Below, piece by piece: positions 46,568-58,784 of a stretch of 64,000 nt of DNA. Source of the stretch: Epiperipatus broadwayi (taxonomy: Eukaryota; Onychophora; Udeonychophora; Euonychophora; Peripatidae); assembly GCA_028023455.1 (NCBI GenBank), contig JAQFVV010000055.1, positions 6,166,030 to 6,230,029 on the forward strand. Reading direction: 5' to 3'. The position numbers were made by a program, and so were the translations under genes. Below the pieces are notes generated by a model. That model did no database searches, was not told where the DNA came from, and saw only the letters and a list, made by a program, of their open reading frames with translations. How positions within the stretch are numbered: position 1 is the first letter of the stretch; every line of letters starts with the position of its first letter.

Positions 46568-48414
46568 CAGGGATGGTGCATCTTTTTCCTGTCGAGATCC
46601 ATTTGGATATTTATAATCTCATTCACGGGCCACATAAAATTATCAACTTAAAAATTTGCCTATTATAGTTGATCAAAAATTTAATTAATTTACCTTTAAT
46701 CATTAATGCTGGGCAATCTTTTCATCTGGCAGGACAATTTCGACTTTTAAATGAGGACCGTACTTTTTTTGTGAATTAAAAATAAAGTAACACCATTATT
46801 ATTAATGACCGTTCCTCATTTAATTACCAATTTTTCTGATTTGCCACTGAACCTATCTTTATGACATATATTCTTAAAAAAAATTTTTTGTTCCGGACAG
46901 GTCAGACTTCTATAAAATCCCTTTCAGAAAATGGTTTTGAATTTTCTTTTTCGCAATAACTTGCTCTTACCTAATTTTCCGACTTGTTTGCACTTTTTAT
47001 AAGACATGACTACTATTTGAAGCGCCTTTTCAAGTTTTCTATTTTAATATTTCATTCTTTCCCAATATTTTTGATGTAATCAGAATGTTTTGATAAATAG
47101 CTCCTCTTAATGTTGGGTTATTTATTAATTTCGACATATTATGCATACTGATTTACTATTTCATTCTATAATATTTAACTACAAGTATATTGTCGGACTT
47201 ACTCAAGATTTTCAAGCTTCCTACGGCTACTCACTCTATCTTATATAACTGATACACATGAGCTCATGCATGTGAAAAAAATAAATGATTTCCAATATAT
47301 ATCACTCATCAGTCATTCCAGATCACCTCCCGCATACACACACATGTAATCAATGTTAAGTTTATATTAAGAAAGCAAATTTTCAAATTTTAATGGGCAG
47401 CTTCAATCTTTTCCATCAAATGATGAATGCCGGCTCAGCACAAAATAAGTAAATTGGAGATCATTTATCTTTTTCACATGCATGTGTATCAATTGTATAA
47501 GATGTCATGGATAGCTATAGGGAACTTGAAAGTGTGAGTTCAAATCCCTTCTATTTCTTTCTATTAAAAAATGCATTGGTCTATTTCTTTTCAAATGCAT
47601 GATTTTCTGTGTCAATTTTTCTTATACTTATTTTTGTAAACTGGCCCAGCATAAATATGGATACACAAGAGCTACAACCAAAAAAAAAGAAGGCAGCTCA
47701 GTATTTGCTGACCATCAGCAGGAACACAACCACAAATTTGAGCCCTCTAAAGCCGACATTGTATGCACAGAAAGAAACGATGTCAAGAGGAAGGTCAAAG
47801 AAGCATGTTTCATCACCAGCGATGCCAGAGCAATAAACAGAAAGGACACGTGCTTCGCGATTTCGAAAAAATGGATAAGCAATTTGCAAGCATTTGCATA
47901 TAGTTAACCATATGAAAAGAACTATGAATATGGATCTGCAAGGGCTCTGAAAGCGCTAAGTCTAAAAGATAGAATAGATAAAAAAAAAGCCTACTAATTA
48001 ATAAACTTAAAAGTTTCACCGTAACGCAATTAATTTCAGCGTATTAGTAAAATAATAATAATAAAATGAAATAAAATTCAAGTTTTATTTTTGCTAGTTA
48101 TACGTTTTGAGAGAAAATCGCTAGAAAACAAACAAAATGTCTCTCAGCATTGTAGTTTAGATTAAACCACAATGTAATTTGTTTGAATAATGTCCCTCTG
48201 ATAGAATGAAATAGATAGGAGAGAGAAAAAGATGTAGTTGAGAAAAGAAATATTTTTATTTTACTTAACTCTTGAATCAATATTGGCACATATAGTTGCA
48301 TTATACTATGTGCATGTTTAAATAGAAGTATTATACAGATCCATTTTATATGTTTGTGAAAATGTCTGGTGACTGTGTTGAGAGCTTTAGAGGGCTGGGG
48401 TTTCCCCATCCCTG
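46568..48414. mobile_element. hAT-like insertion, 1847 bp, exact 8-bp target duplication
   Basis: The ends are CAGGGATGG (left) and CCATCCCTG (right), flanked by ACCTAGTG on both sides (46560-46567 and 48415-48422). After nine bases the two ends diverge; the left end continues into GGGCCAC as in many hAT non-autonomous elements. I recognise no transposase. Inside are an inverted repeat (about 47239-47297 with 47450-47502) and a Penelope-like nuclease fragment (47640-47910), so the insertion carries foreign pieces. Confidence 0.85.
47640..47910 (+). mobile_element. Penelope-like GIY-YIG C-terminal fragment inside the hAT-like insertion
   Basis: The plus-strand frame reads SSVFADHQQEHNHKFEPSKA, then DIVCTERNDVKRKVKEACFI and NRKDTCFAISKKW. 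It matches block for block the text at 38275-38150 ([29 protein letters not shown]). It is open for 102 codons, the least damaged copy of this segment in the window. Confidence 0.75.
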
Positions 48415-49773
48415 ACCTAGTGCATGTTACAGTAATCAATAGATGCTAGAAAGTTGTATATTTAATTTTTAGTGTCTACTCATCCAATAGCTCCAGATTA
48501 GTTTATTAGCTTATGGCTTTCACCAAAGAGGAGCCTTGAATCTGAGAACAATGTATCTAGATCTTTGGATGTAATGCCCTCTCCCCTCCCCCCAGAACCT
48601 ACTTTTTTAGTTAACTAAAGCTATGAGCCCAAATTAAAAACACAATCTAGTCTGGGAATATTGAATGAGTAGGCACTAGATAGGAATTAAATGCACAACC
48701 TTCTAGTCATCTATTGATTACTATAGTTAAAACTAGATGGCATTAGTGTTGAAAAAGTTGCTACTGTTTTACCAGCTTGTGTAAGCATAAAAAAAGGCGA
48801 TAGTTGAATGTTAAGAGTATTGTGAACGCTGAAGATTTTTTTTTTTTAACCATTAACTTTTCACCCATAAGATCAAACATGCAAAGGCCTTCATCTATGA
48901 AATTTCTCAAAGCTTTAACTCTTTTTCAATGAGCACATCAGAATCCATAGCAATCTAAAACACCATATCTGCACAATTCATAATCAATGTTTATAAGGTG
49001 TAAAATTACTCTGCTTTACATTCTTCCTTAATCTACGGTATAAAATTATGTGTCAAGTAAAGAATTTATTTATTATGGATTATTCTTTTCTATTTTGCCA
49101 ACTCCATTCTTTAACACTTTGTTCTCTCTTTTTGTCGTAACTTCCTACACAAGCTTTGGCATCATCTTTCCTTAATCTTTGCAGTCACTTCTCTACGATG
49201 CAAGCCCCACCAAACTTCCAAGTGCTTTCAATTTTTAGCATTGTAGTGGAGATAAATCATACTGTTTACTATAAAACTAGTTACTTCTGATCATTTTGTT
49301 TTGAAATCACACACCAGAACAACTTGTTTGTCCATAGCAAAAGACAGGAAGACAGCAGGTTTATTTAATAACTTTTTCTAATTCTTTTAACTCCCAGGTG
49401 TAAGCTGTTCTAATCCCGACACTCTAATTCAAAAAAAATTTTCCAAGTGTGTGACATTACGTAAGATAGTCAAAGAAAACAAGATATCTGACAAATCAGA
49501 ATTATTTAACATCTACATGGCCTTTTATCTCTGAAGTGCATCTAAATAAAATGCTGTTAAGTATAAGCAGGAACGATCCCTACCTTTTATTTTCAGCGCC
49601 ATTTAATACTATTTTTAAAAATCGTCTCCGATTACCATAATGCTCAAATTTATTCAAACCACCGCTACATTATAATAAGCCTCCACTCAGTAAACTTTTT
49701 TTTTTTCTATCTTTAATCAAATCCATTGCTGCTTATATTGATCTTAATAATCATACATTCTCTAAAAAAAATA

Positions 49774-49893
49774 CTATTTTAGGAAGTTTATAATATGAAC
49801 CATAGTGCTAGTCAACCTCATCCATTCACATCTCTATTTTAGGAAGTTTATAATATGAACCATAGTGCTAGTCAACCTCATCCATTCACATCT
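49774..49893. repeat. Perfect tandem duplication, 2 x 60 bp
   Basis: The unit beginning CTATTTTAGGAAGTTTATAA is at 49774-49833 and again, identical, at 49834-49893. The flanks differ at once. Either a very recent duplication or an assembly artefact. Confidence 0.92.
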
Positions 49894-51433
49894 CTTCTTA
49901 CTATCACCAATAAACAATAATAAAAAAATTTCAAATTCTCATATCTATAACCAAAATACCTTGATTTCCTTAATCAAAATCAACTTAGATGCTCTCCCTA
50001 TTAGTCATTTATCACAGAGAATGGTACATGCTGATATTGCCTCACTTTGTTCTCTTCAATACAATTTCTGTTCCAACATCCTTCTCATCTATAGAAATAT
50101 CACTGAGTCAATTATCAAATCATGTAGTTCTATTTCTACTCTCGTTAATAGTTGAAATGAGCAAAAAGTATAGACTTGGTGGCTAATTATTCCAATGTAT
50201 AAATATATAAAATGCGCTAAAACGCACAATCATACAAAGCTGAAGACAAAGAAATCAATACTGTAGATTGATATAAACTAAATATACTTATCCAAGTATG
50301 TGGCTAAGCACTTTTGAGGGCTGAGGTCCTCATATTCATAGCCATCTTGTAAATAAATAGGTTGGTTAAAAGCGATGCAAATTTATGTAAATGAGGTAGT
50401 TAAGTATTCCATTTCCTGGAGGTCTATGTTATAGAGTTGTTGTCTTTAGCGATAAAATAAGCTTTATTTTTCTCTTAAGATCGTGGCACTTTCTGCAACC
50501 AACCACTGGGTTTTTGGATTGGCAATCACAACCAGCTGAGCTACAGTGTTGGGCAAAAACTGAACTACAAGGGTCTATGTGTCTTGAAATAGCCAAGTGA
50601 ATAGAGAGGCCCTGGTCTCATCATAATATGATTCCACACAATGTGTTTCAGCGCAGGAAATATTGTAAACAACTTGAGATGTCAGCGAGGGTGGTAAGCT
50701 GTCTTTAGTATTATTAATTAGTTTGTTGGAGTTGGTGGTGTGTGTGTAAGTATAAATGATACTTATTGTTGAATATGTTAACACATTTTCTATGCACATT
50801 ATGCAGATAAGGAAATAGAAGCCTTTGTTTGTCAATGTTAGTGGCGTAGTTATTTATTTTTGGAGTAAAATTGTCTTATTTTCCTGTCAATTAGATTAGA
50901 ACTAAAACCAACCTTTATTGTCATTTCTATATGACACTAGGTTAGCGTTTTTGTCTGCTTCGAACTTACCAAGATGCATATTTCTATAGAGAAAGGAGGT
51001 TAAGCCGGAGAGTTTGTGATAAGTTGGTGAATTGGAGAGAGGATAAGAGTGGTCCATAATCTCAAGAGATTTGATGAGCATACTATAATTAAGATGTGTG
51101 TGCTCTCGCTGAATATGTATATCCAGGTATTTGACTTGTTTGTAATTGTTTTCATGTTCTATATTGAAAGTAAAGCCTATACTGTTTTGGAGTCATTTTG
51201 ATTTGTCAGATAACTGCGGTGGGGGCGGCCATGACCAGGTCATCAACATAACTCGTGTAGACAGTGAGTAGGTTAGTGTCTTGATATCTTGGGATGACTC
51301 ATTTTGCAAAGTGATTTAATACTATGCTAGAGATGATGCCACTCATAGGCAGTCCCATTGGCCAACCGTTCTTTGGTTGTGAAAGTTCATAATATTTTTG
51401 GCCAGCCATGATAAGAAATCAATAATAAAATTA

Positions 51434-51487
51434 ATCAGTGGTTGAGCTGAGTTGTGGTTTATCAGTGGTTGAGCTGAGTTGTGTGGT
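51434..51487. repeat. Short tandem duplication inside the Penelope-like relic (27-bp period)
   Basis: ATCAGTGGTTGAGCTGAGTT occurs at 51434 and 51461, followed by GTGGTTT and GTGTGGTTT. It disrupts the reading frame between the first RT motifs and the GxPMG motif. Confidence 0.85.
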
Positions 51488-52624
51488 TTACAAGTTCTTT
51501 TACAATATGAATGAATTTAAATCTGCAAACGGAGCCGTACAACTCAGAAAACATCAAAAGTAGCCAGTGTGGTGTCAGGGTTCAAAACTGTTCTTTATTT
51601 TTGTTATAATTGGAAAGATGAATTTATGGTGTATGAATCAAATTCCAAGGTTTGGATAAGCTGTTGGTTTTAACCCACTTGGCTGTGTTGGAGTAGTGGA
51701 CCCCTCCAAAGTCTAAAATAAGATGTAATGGAACATTAGTTTTATGAACTTTGGCATTAGCCAACATCCTGGGAGGAACGGATGCAGAAGAGTAAAGTCT
51801 GTAATACTGAGCCTTGGAAAAAGCTTTACTGCAGTGAGGTCTGAGAATGTAAGAGATGAACTTATCCTTGTTTAATTTGTTATTAAAGCTGGAGAGCCTT
51901 GGAAACTGTAGTTTGTTGATCTAATTTAGTTATGTAGTCCTGGGTTTTCATGAGTATGAACCTATTGCTCTTATCTTCTAGCATACATGTGACATCTGCA
52001 TCTTTAAAAAATGGTCTGGTTTTAACTATTTTTTGCTTCCCAGGCATGTGCGTGTGTGTATAAAGATTTATGTTGTAAGACGTTAACTATATGAGTAATA
52101 TCTTTGTCTGGGTCATAAGCCAAGACAGCTTCTGTATCAACAATAAGTTCCATATTGGGATGTTTCCAGCCACTCCCAACATATCGGGGGTCTCTGCATA
52201 AAATGGCACATATTTCTTGCGGCAGTGTTATATCTGTAAGATTCACAAAGGCAGCAGCTTTGGCGTCATGGAGGCGGACATGCTGCTGGTAAGCCAAAAC
52301 AAGAGAAATATTGAGTCTATTGCATTTGTATAGTATAAACGCATTAATAGGAAAATGGGCTGAAATTCTATTACGCTTCTTGATTTGTTTATATAAAGCT
52401 TTGCATCATGTTTTGATAACTATAAGTAAAAGCAATTTCATTTTCTTGATAATGTTGCTGCGGTTGTAAATAGCCTGGTTGAGGTTAAAGCTGCAGAATT
52501 TCAGGAATACTTTAACCTCTCTGCATTTTATTAAAAAGTCAATTCTCTGTTGGAATTTGCACATGGAGAGACAGATGTATAGAGCTTGTTTGTTCAAAGT
52601 AACTCTGTACGCCATTAATAATAA

Positions 52625-52675
52625 TTGAAATGAGCAAAAAAGTTTAAACTTTGTGGCTAATTGTTCCAATGTAAA
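52625..52675 (-). repeat. Upstream copy of the Penelope-like 3' terminus (pseudo-LTR-like)
   Basis: AATTGAAATGAGCAAAAAAG followed by TTTAAACTTTGTGGCTAATTG matches the extreme 3' ends at 50152-50200 and 37871-37915 in the same orientation. It lies 5' of the coding part, so the element is flanked by partial direct copies of its own terminus. Confidence 0.7.
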
Positions 52676-53390
52676 ACAAGGCATTTTCCCTTCAATTAGA
52701 ACTGCAATTTTCCTTATGTTTACCCTTTGGTTCCTAATATGCCATACTTGCTTCAACCCTACATCTAAGAAATTACAATCAGTTTTACAATAACATTTCA
52801 AAAATTAAAAGCAGGGACAGGGCGCTTACCCCTCCAGACATTGTTAATGCGATATGGAGCCCGATCACACTTCTGACCCCATTATATGTAAACCCCCCCC
52901 CATGCAAATTATACCTTTGTTATGTATTTACAAAATATACTTGTAATTTATACACCATTGGATTTCATATCTTCTTCAAGTTGGTAAAAAAAAAAGTATA
53001 AGCATTTCTTTAAAAGTTTAACAGAAAATATCAATTCAAAAAACAACAATAAGCCTTTAGTGTAGTTTTCGTGATATTATTTAAAGTACACAATTAACAA
53101 TTAGCCAATTGTTTAACATACTTAAACATCTAAAATTTGAATGAAATAACTAACAATTTAAAAAAGGGAAAAGATTTAGCCAAAAAAAAAAAAATAAATA
53201 AATTCCTGACTTATAGAAGATCAGTCAAAAATATTTGGTTACCTCGAACCTTTACTAATACAACTTCAATAGAACTTGGGAATAGATTTCACTTTAGTCC
53301 AGTTTTACTTTATTAACCAATTTAATGATTTAGAATAATGGAAAAAGATTTAATTAATATACACCCTTTAATGCAAAAGATATTGTCATT

Positions 53391-53416
53391 AAAAAAAAAA
53401 AAAGGGGGGGGGGGTT
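53391..53416. repeat. Poly-A/poly-G tract
   Basis: A run of about 13 A followed by about 11 G. Similar G or C runs occur at 8100, 18181, 28007, 52887 and 56333. Homopolymers this long are often miscounted in assemblies. Confidence 0.8.
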
Positions 53417-56217
53417 AAAACAAAAATAAAGTTAAAATTAAAGATTGCACACATATTAAGTTAAAAGTTTGGCCTAAAATGTAATTAAGCAATATTTAAA
53501 AGTAGGTTTATTTTGGGTAAATTCGTTTATGCTGTAGAAGCGCCTACTGCTCATGTTAAATTTCAATAGCTATTAAACATTAATACTGCCAATTCAGATT
53601 TTCATGCTTGTCACGTTAATAAGGCACAATGAACACCATTATAATTAATGATTATATTAAAAAAACTGCGAATGTTATTTTATAGATACCAATAAAAACT
53701 TTTAAATGACTTTATGATATATCCATTCATTGTACATCCATTTACATTTAGACAAAGATATCCAACTTAATGAAGTTAAAACATCTTGTCATCTTTAAAA
53801 TGGAAAGACTTCAGATTCTAATAATATTCCTGGAGAAAATTTAAATAAACCACTGGAATATTTTAGAAATATATGGATCCATTAAAGTGTTCAATTAACT
53901 GAAAGACACATTTATTTATTTAGTATATAAAGTGGTTTTTTTTTTTGTAAGACAATATAACTATTGTAAAATACCACGAAGAAATGTGTAGAGTTATCAA
54001 CCAGGAGATTGAAATTAAGTCCTACAATTTTTCCATATCAGTGGATTCGACAACCATTAGATATGTAATTCATGGTTTGTAATGGATGATATTTCATTTA
54101 TGGGATGATTTAAATCAGTCAGTAAAATTTCACTAACATCAAGAAAAAACAAATCCAATAAAAGTGGAAAAGTTATAATAATAAAGCTTTTATTATTCTT
54201 ACTGCAGAATTATTCTATTGAAGAAATTATTTCCAATCATAGGTGAATAGTAATCAGAGACTCCACATTGTTCCAGACAAATTGTGCCAGATAAATAAAT
54301 CATGAGCTAAGGTATAATTTTTATAATATTTTTATTGATTTGATCAAGACATTTGATTATCGAAAAGATTGCTACAATATTCAAAATTAGTTAATATCCA
54401 TCAAAGTTTATTCATATTATTATACAGCTTTTATATCATATAATGAGGAAATTTAATTAACAGTTATAAAAAATTAATGAAAACTGGTATTAATTAAGAA
54501 TGTACACTAGAGTTTACATTGTTCATTTTTATGAAAGTGATTTTTTAAAAATAGTTCATATAAAGGGGAACTGTGAGATTCGCTTTTTGTTCAAGCTTCT
54601 CTCACATATATCACATGTAACAGTTCGTTTTATTGGAAAGCTTTGATTACAATAGAATACATATTGGGTACCGATGAACTCGGGAATCGATATTACATTT
54701 TATCTTTAGTTAAATCTTTAAAAATCATAAAACAATAGAGGGATAATTAATTGATAAATTTAAAAGGCTTATTTGGAAAGGTTATTTATTGCAATATTAC
54801 TTAATTTATAAATTCAACGTGTAATCTAAAATCTCTTATTACATTTCAGTGACAGGTTTATTTCGAAGTTTTAGTATTATCTGTCTTTTCTATTTCTTAT
54901 TTGGTTTTGATAAAAAGAAGAGGGAGAAAAATATGATAAATTGTTTCAAGGTGGTTAATTTTGATTTCTCGTAAGTTTCTAATATTGACTTACAAATTAA
55001 TTTACAAATTAAATGAATACTTTCAAACAACATCTTATTACTTCTAATTGACAGGTTTGTTTGGAATTTTTATTCTTATTTGGTTTGAAAAACTGAGGGG
55101 ATGGGGGGGGATACGGTCAACTGTAAGTGTTGTCGATTTTTATGAAAACAATAATACTAAAGGCCAAAAGAATTGTCAGCTGCAAATTTTTTATTTTTCA
55201 TCTAAGAAAATATATTAGAATGAAACAATCTGAATAAATATTAAAAGTTTAAAATGGAAATTACAATTTAAATGAAGAACTCAAGCTAAATGTTTATCTT
55301 TGTCATATAAAAATATTTTAACTATATATATATAATACCAATATTTTTCCATGTGTAAAGTATGCACATATAAATTTAGATTATAAGCAAATTAAAAAAT
55401 AAAATAATAACTAACACTATGTGTATACATTCAAGCATTCAGATTTATTAAAAAAAAAAAAAAACTCATAATAACCTTATTGTTCTATACCTTCATTTTT
55501 AAATTAATTTCTAAAAAAAAAATATAACGTACGAAAACATTTCACTTTTATTTTAAACCAGTTTTAAAGAAACAAACATATAAAATGTAATGTAGATGCC
55601 CAAGTATATCGATGCCGCATATAATTTCTGATCTGCATGTGTGCAGTATTTTCAACCCCTCCCCCACACACCCAATATATAATACCAACACTTTCTCAGG
55701 TGTAAAATATGCACATATAAATTAAAGACAGTAAACAAATTTAAAAAACCTAATAATAATAATGTAGTAATTAATACACTGTGTGTGCGTATTCACTCAT
55801 TCACATTTATTCAAAAAAATAAAACTAATAACAATCTTATTGAACCATATCTTTATTTTCTTGAATAAGATGAATAGCTAAAGTCAGATTTTCATCACAA
55901 TTAAATATAGGATGGATGTTGGCTTTTTCCAAAATTTTTTTTTAACTGAAAACAAAATAGCATTACCCTTATCAGCAGATTACAGCCTCTCTAGTTGTTT
56001 TGATATTTCCAATGAAAGCCAAACAAACATTAGTAAATGTGATTGCATATCGATGGAAAAATGGTCGCTGCCATATCATAAAATTCATTAAATTTATAAT
56101 TTTCATATTGATATATTATACAATATACATATCACAACTCCAATATATGTAAATAAACAATACTACATTATTCTATGTACTTAAAGCAATACAATATATT
56201 ATTTTACATTTTCAAAA

Positions 56218-56261
56218 ATAGCCGACCGTTTCGACTATTCAAAAGTCTTCTTCAGAACTAT
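56218..56261 (-). ncRNA. Hammerhead-like fold of the foldback family (copy 4)
   Basis: Minus strand: ATAGTT (56261-56256) pairs with GGCTAT (56223-56218) as stem I, two pairs being G-U. CTGAAGA is at 56255-56249, then an extra A, GACT/AGTC as stem II, GAAAC (56232-56228), G, and GTC (56226-56224). The 2-bp stem III would have a one-base loop, too small for a monomer, though paired dimers are known for short-stem III hammerheads. Confidence 0.45.
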
Positions 56262-56536
56262 AATATACATAAATATATATACGATTACCCTATTATAACA
56301 AATTAAACATACAATTGTTTTATGCAGAATAAGGGGGGGGGGGAAATTAATTTAAATAATTTGATTCAATCCAATTGCTAAACAAATAATTATATACTGT
56401 ATATTCAAATGTAATGGTATTGTATATATAATTTTTCATACATGTAGTCACAAAATGATATTAAATTAAAAAATGTTAAAAGGGATATTGATATTTAGAA
56501 ATACTGTTAACTCCACTTTCTATTAATTTTTATTAA

Positions 56537-57090
56537 AACAGGCAAAACTCTATACGTATTGCCACTCAGTACAAGAGAGAGTAATCAATGGATGCCAGAA
56601 GGCTTGAGCATAAAATCCCCATCTAGTGCCTACTCATCCAATATCCCCAGACTAGTTTCTGGCTTGTGGACTTCGTCAGTGAGGAGCTTTGGATCTGAGA
56701 GCACTGCACCTAGATCTTAGGATCTAATGCAACCCTCCAGTAGCCACCTTTTATCTCTAATTAACTACAAAACTATGAGACTCAAATTGAAAACACTATA
56801 ACATTTTCAATCTAAGCTCATTAGCTTATATAGTTATATAGGTCTGAATTCAGTTCAGTACCCATACATTTTGATGTCTTTGGTTCTTTAATAACTATAG
56901 CCACCACTATCCTATTAGACAGGATTGGTTTTAAGCCAATAAACATCACATGATCACCATTTCTTATGCTTGCTCTTAACTTATTAAAACAGGCAAAAGC
57001 TGAGTGACAATACATATAGAGAGTTTTGTTTTAATAACAATTAAGAGCAAGCATAAAAAATGGTGATCATGTGATGCTCTATCAATTTTA
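56537..57090 (-). repeat. RepA copy, nearly full length, with foldback end
   Basis: Minus-orientation unit from the TATTGCCACTCAGTACAAGA end (about 56557) through the ACTCAGTTCAGTACCCATAC block to the CATCACATGATCACCATTTC end (about 56945). It then folds back (57025-57085) with TGGTGATCATGTGATG. Ribozyme segment 56636-56694. Confidence 0.88.
56636..56694 (-). ncRNA. Hammerhead-like ribozyme segment of RepA (56-kb copy)
   Basis: Core CTGACGA, GAAAC, TA, GTC and both stem I helices (ATCCAA/TTGGAT, CCTCA/TGGGG) are intact. Stem II is A-GTC-CACAA-GCC-A, with one mismatch relative to GGC/GCC, so this copy is probably weakened. Confidence 0.55.
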
Positions 57091-57939
57091 TGGGTTTCTT
57101 ATCAAGCAAGAATTACAACTTAATATTCTTAAAAAACACATCTAACTTCTATTTATGAAAGTAAACTCACACTTTAATTTGTAAAAACTGGAAAAAAATA
57201 ATATAGTTTTTACTTTATAGTGTATTTATGAGAGCATTTTTATTTTTTAGGGTTTTATTTATCAACACTGAATTATTATCAAAATGAGTCTAAGAAAAAT
57301 TAAAAACTAGCTAGTTAAATAAAAGCATATAATAAGAAATAAATATTAAGAACAATTGATGCAGTTTTCAAAGCATCATTCAGTTTTAAGTTATAAGGCG
57401 TGTTAGTAGACACCAGCATCAATGCCAAAATTGTTTGTAAACTCTGAAAAAAAAAGTATAATCTTGGGAATACATTTGTGTGCAAATTTTCAACATGAAC
57501 GAAAATCGGAAAATGGGTAAGAATTGAGTCACAAGATTTTACGTTGACAGAATAAAAAAAAAAAAATTTACAATAAGTTAAATAAAAGTGTATAACTACA
57601 AATTTAAATACTTCCCATGCATGTTATATCTTTTAAATTTAAATCTTTTTTTTATTTTAAAAAAAAATTAAGATATATCATTAAAGTTTGTAATATATGC
57701 TCTAAAACTCAACAAATTATATATCTAATGCAAAATAAAAATATTTAAAGATTAAATTTTTTCTAACCACTTTCCGCAATTAAAAAAAAAAAAAAATCTA
57801 TTTATTTAAATTTCTCCTTTTTCTACTACCCTCTTTATATTCATTTTATGTAAACATATCTGTTATATTTTTTAAAAATTCAATTATAAGAGAAAAATCT
57901 TATTCTGTAGATTAAAAGAAAATATATTAAAGGAATTTT

Positions 57940-58278
57940 CACGGATTTTGTTGAATAATTTGATCCAGCCATAGATGAATGGTTAACAAAGAATCAATGT
58001 AATTTTAGAAAATCAAAAACACTAGAAAAATGATTTTTGTTACTAGGCAAATAGAAAAAAAGTTTCGAGAACAAAAGAATGATTTTTATATTGCTTTGGA
58101 TAAGGCATTTGAATCAGTTAAATTAAAAAGGTTTATGGCATTGTTTGAAATTAAATGGCTGTCCACTAAAATTTATTCATATAATGGAATGAAAGTAAGT
58201 TTATTATTGCAGAACGAAAATGTGAGACATTTTAAAGAAAAACTAGTATTAAACAAGAATGTATTCTTGTTACTATAA
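57940..58278 (+). mobile_element. LINE reverse transcriptase fragment
   Basis: A clean plus-strand frame reads DPAIDEWLTKNQCNFRKSKT, EKMIFVTRQIEKKFREQKND and FYIALDKAFESVKLKRFMAL, then STKIYSYNGMKVSLLLQN. The order F-R-K-x-x-S, T-R-Q-I, x-A-L-D-K-A-F-x-S-V (motif A region) is that of RTE/I-type LINE reverse transcriptases. One Asp-containing motif A is recognisable; downstream motifs are cut off by the RepA copy at 58312. Confidence 0.75.
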
Positions 58279-58311
58279 AGTTTTTAATTTTTATAACATC
58301 TTTGGAAGTGT

Positions 58312-58768
58312 CAAACCACTACATCACGATTCTTTTTGCTTACACAGCAGAGGCAAAACTCCATACAGTAGCACCATTCAGTGCAAGCTGGAGTAATCAA
58401 TGGATGCAGGAAGGTTTGTGCATAAAATCCCTATCTAAAGTCTATTCATCCAATATTCCCAGACTAGTTTCTAGCTTGTGGCTTTCATCAGTGAGGAGCC
58501 TTGGAGCTCAGAGCACTGCACCTAGATCTTAGGATCTAATGCAGCCACTTTTTACCTTACTAGCTAACTATAAAGCTTTTGAGTCCAAAATGAAAACCCA
58601 ATAATGTTTTCAACTCAAGCTCATTAACTTGTATAGTCGTATAGATCTGAACTCAGTTCAGCATTCATACTTTTTGGTGTCTTTGGTTCTTTAATAACCA
58701 GTCACTATATTCCTATTGTAAACACTAAACATTACATAAGTGGCACTACTATTTGGAGTTTTGCCTAG
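58312..58768 (-). repeat. RepA copy inserted between two LINE scraps
   Basis: From TCACGATTCTTTTTGCTTAC and CATACAGTAGCACCATTCAG to the inverse end GTGGCACTACTATTTGGAGTT. Ribozyme segment 58448-58506. The 76-codon frame across the left half belongs to the repeat, not to a gene. Confidence 0.88.
58448..58506 (-). ncRNA. Hammerhead-like ribozyme segment of RepA (58-kb copy)
   Basis: CTGATGA, A, AGC-CACAA-GCT, A, GAAAC, TA, GTC. Stem II AGC/GCT differs from GGC/GCC of other copies by a paired G-C to A-U change. Inner stem I is CCTCA/TGGGA; outer CTCCAA/TTGGAT keeps five pairs. Confidence 0.62.
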
Positions 58769-58784
58769 AAATTAACAGTGTTTT

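Larger units (their letters stand above)
46549..48815. repeat. RepA copy split by a hAT-like insertion
   Basis: The left tip (AATAGTGCCACCTAGTG, 46549-46567) and the remainder (48415-48815, starting ACCTAGTGCATGTTACAGTA) form one RepA copy. The ribozyme segment near 48480-48545 (minus) has the AGC/GCT stem II but the core is broken (TTTGGTGA for CTGAnGA). The right end returns inverted at about 48710-48760. Confidence 0.82.
50152..52680 (-). mobile_element. Degraded Penelope-like element (reverse transcriptase plus GIY-YIG)
   Basis: Read on the minus strand through many stops and frameshifts. 52625-52406 has LNKQALYICLSMCKFQQRID, an N-terminal coiled segment. 52270-52022 has FVNLTDITLPQEICAILCRD. 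51880-51660 has RPHCSKAFSKAQYYRLYSSA and then NVPL-LILDFGG where the first RT motifs belong. 51369-51303 has GWPMGLPMSGIISSIVLNHF. 51250-51233 is the catalytic YVDDLV. 50700-50575 has VVYNISC and YYDETRASL as the GIY-YIG nuclease. 50560-50400 has NPVVGCRKCHDLKRKIK. The 3' tail (50300-50152) ends at the GTTGAAATGAGC boundary. A short copy of the same terminal text lies upstream at 52625-52675, the arrangement expected of Penelope pseudo-LTRs. Not functional. Confidence 0.8.

Noticed and set aside
48098-48439. 113-codon minus-strand ORF as a hAT transposase piece
   Set aside because: No hAT catalytic or dimerisation motif; it runs past the element's right end into RepA.
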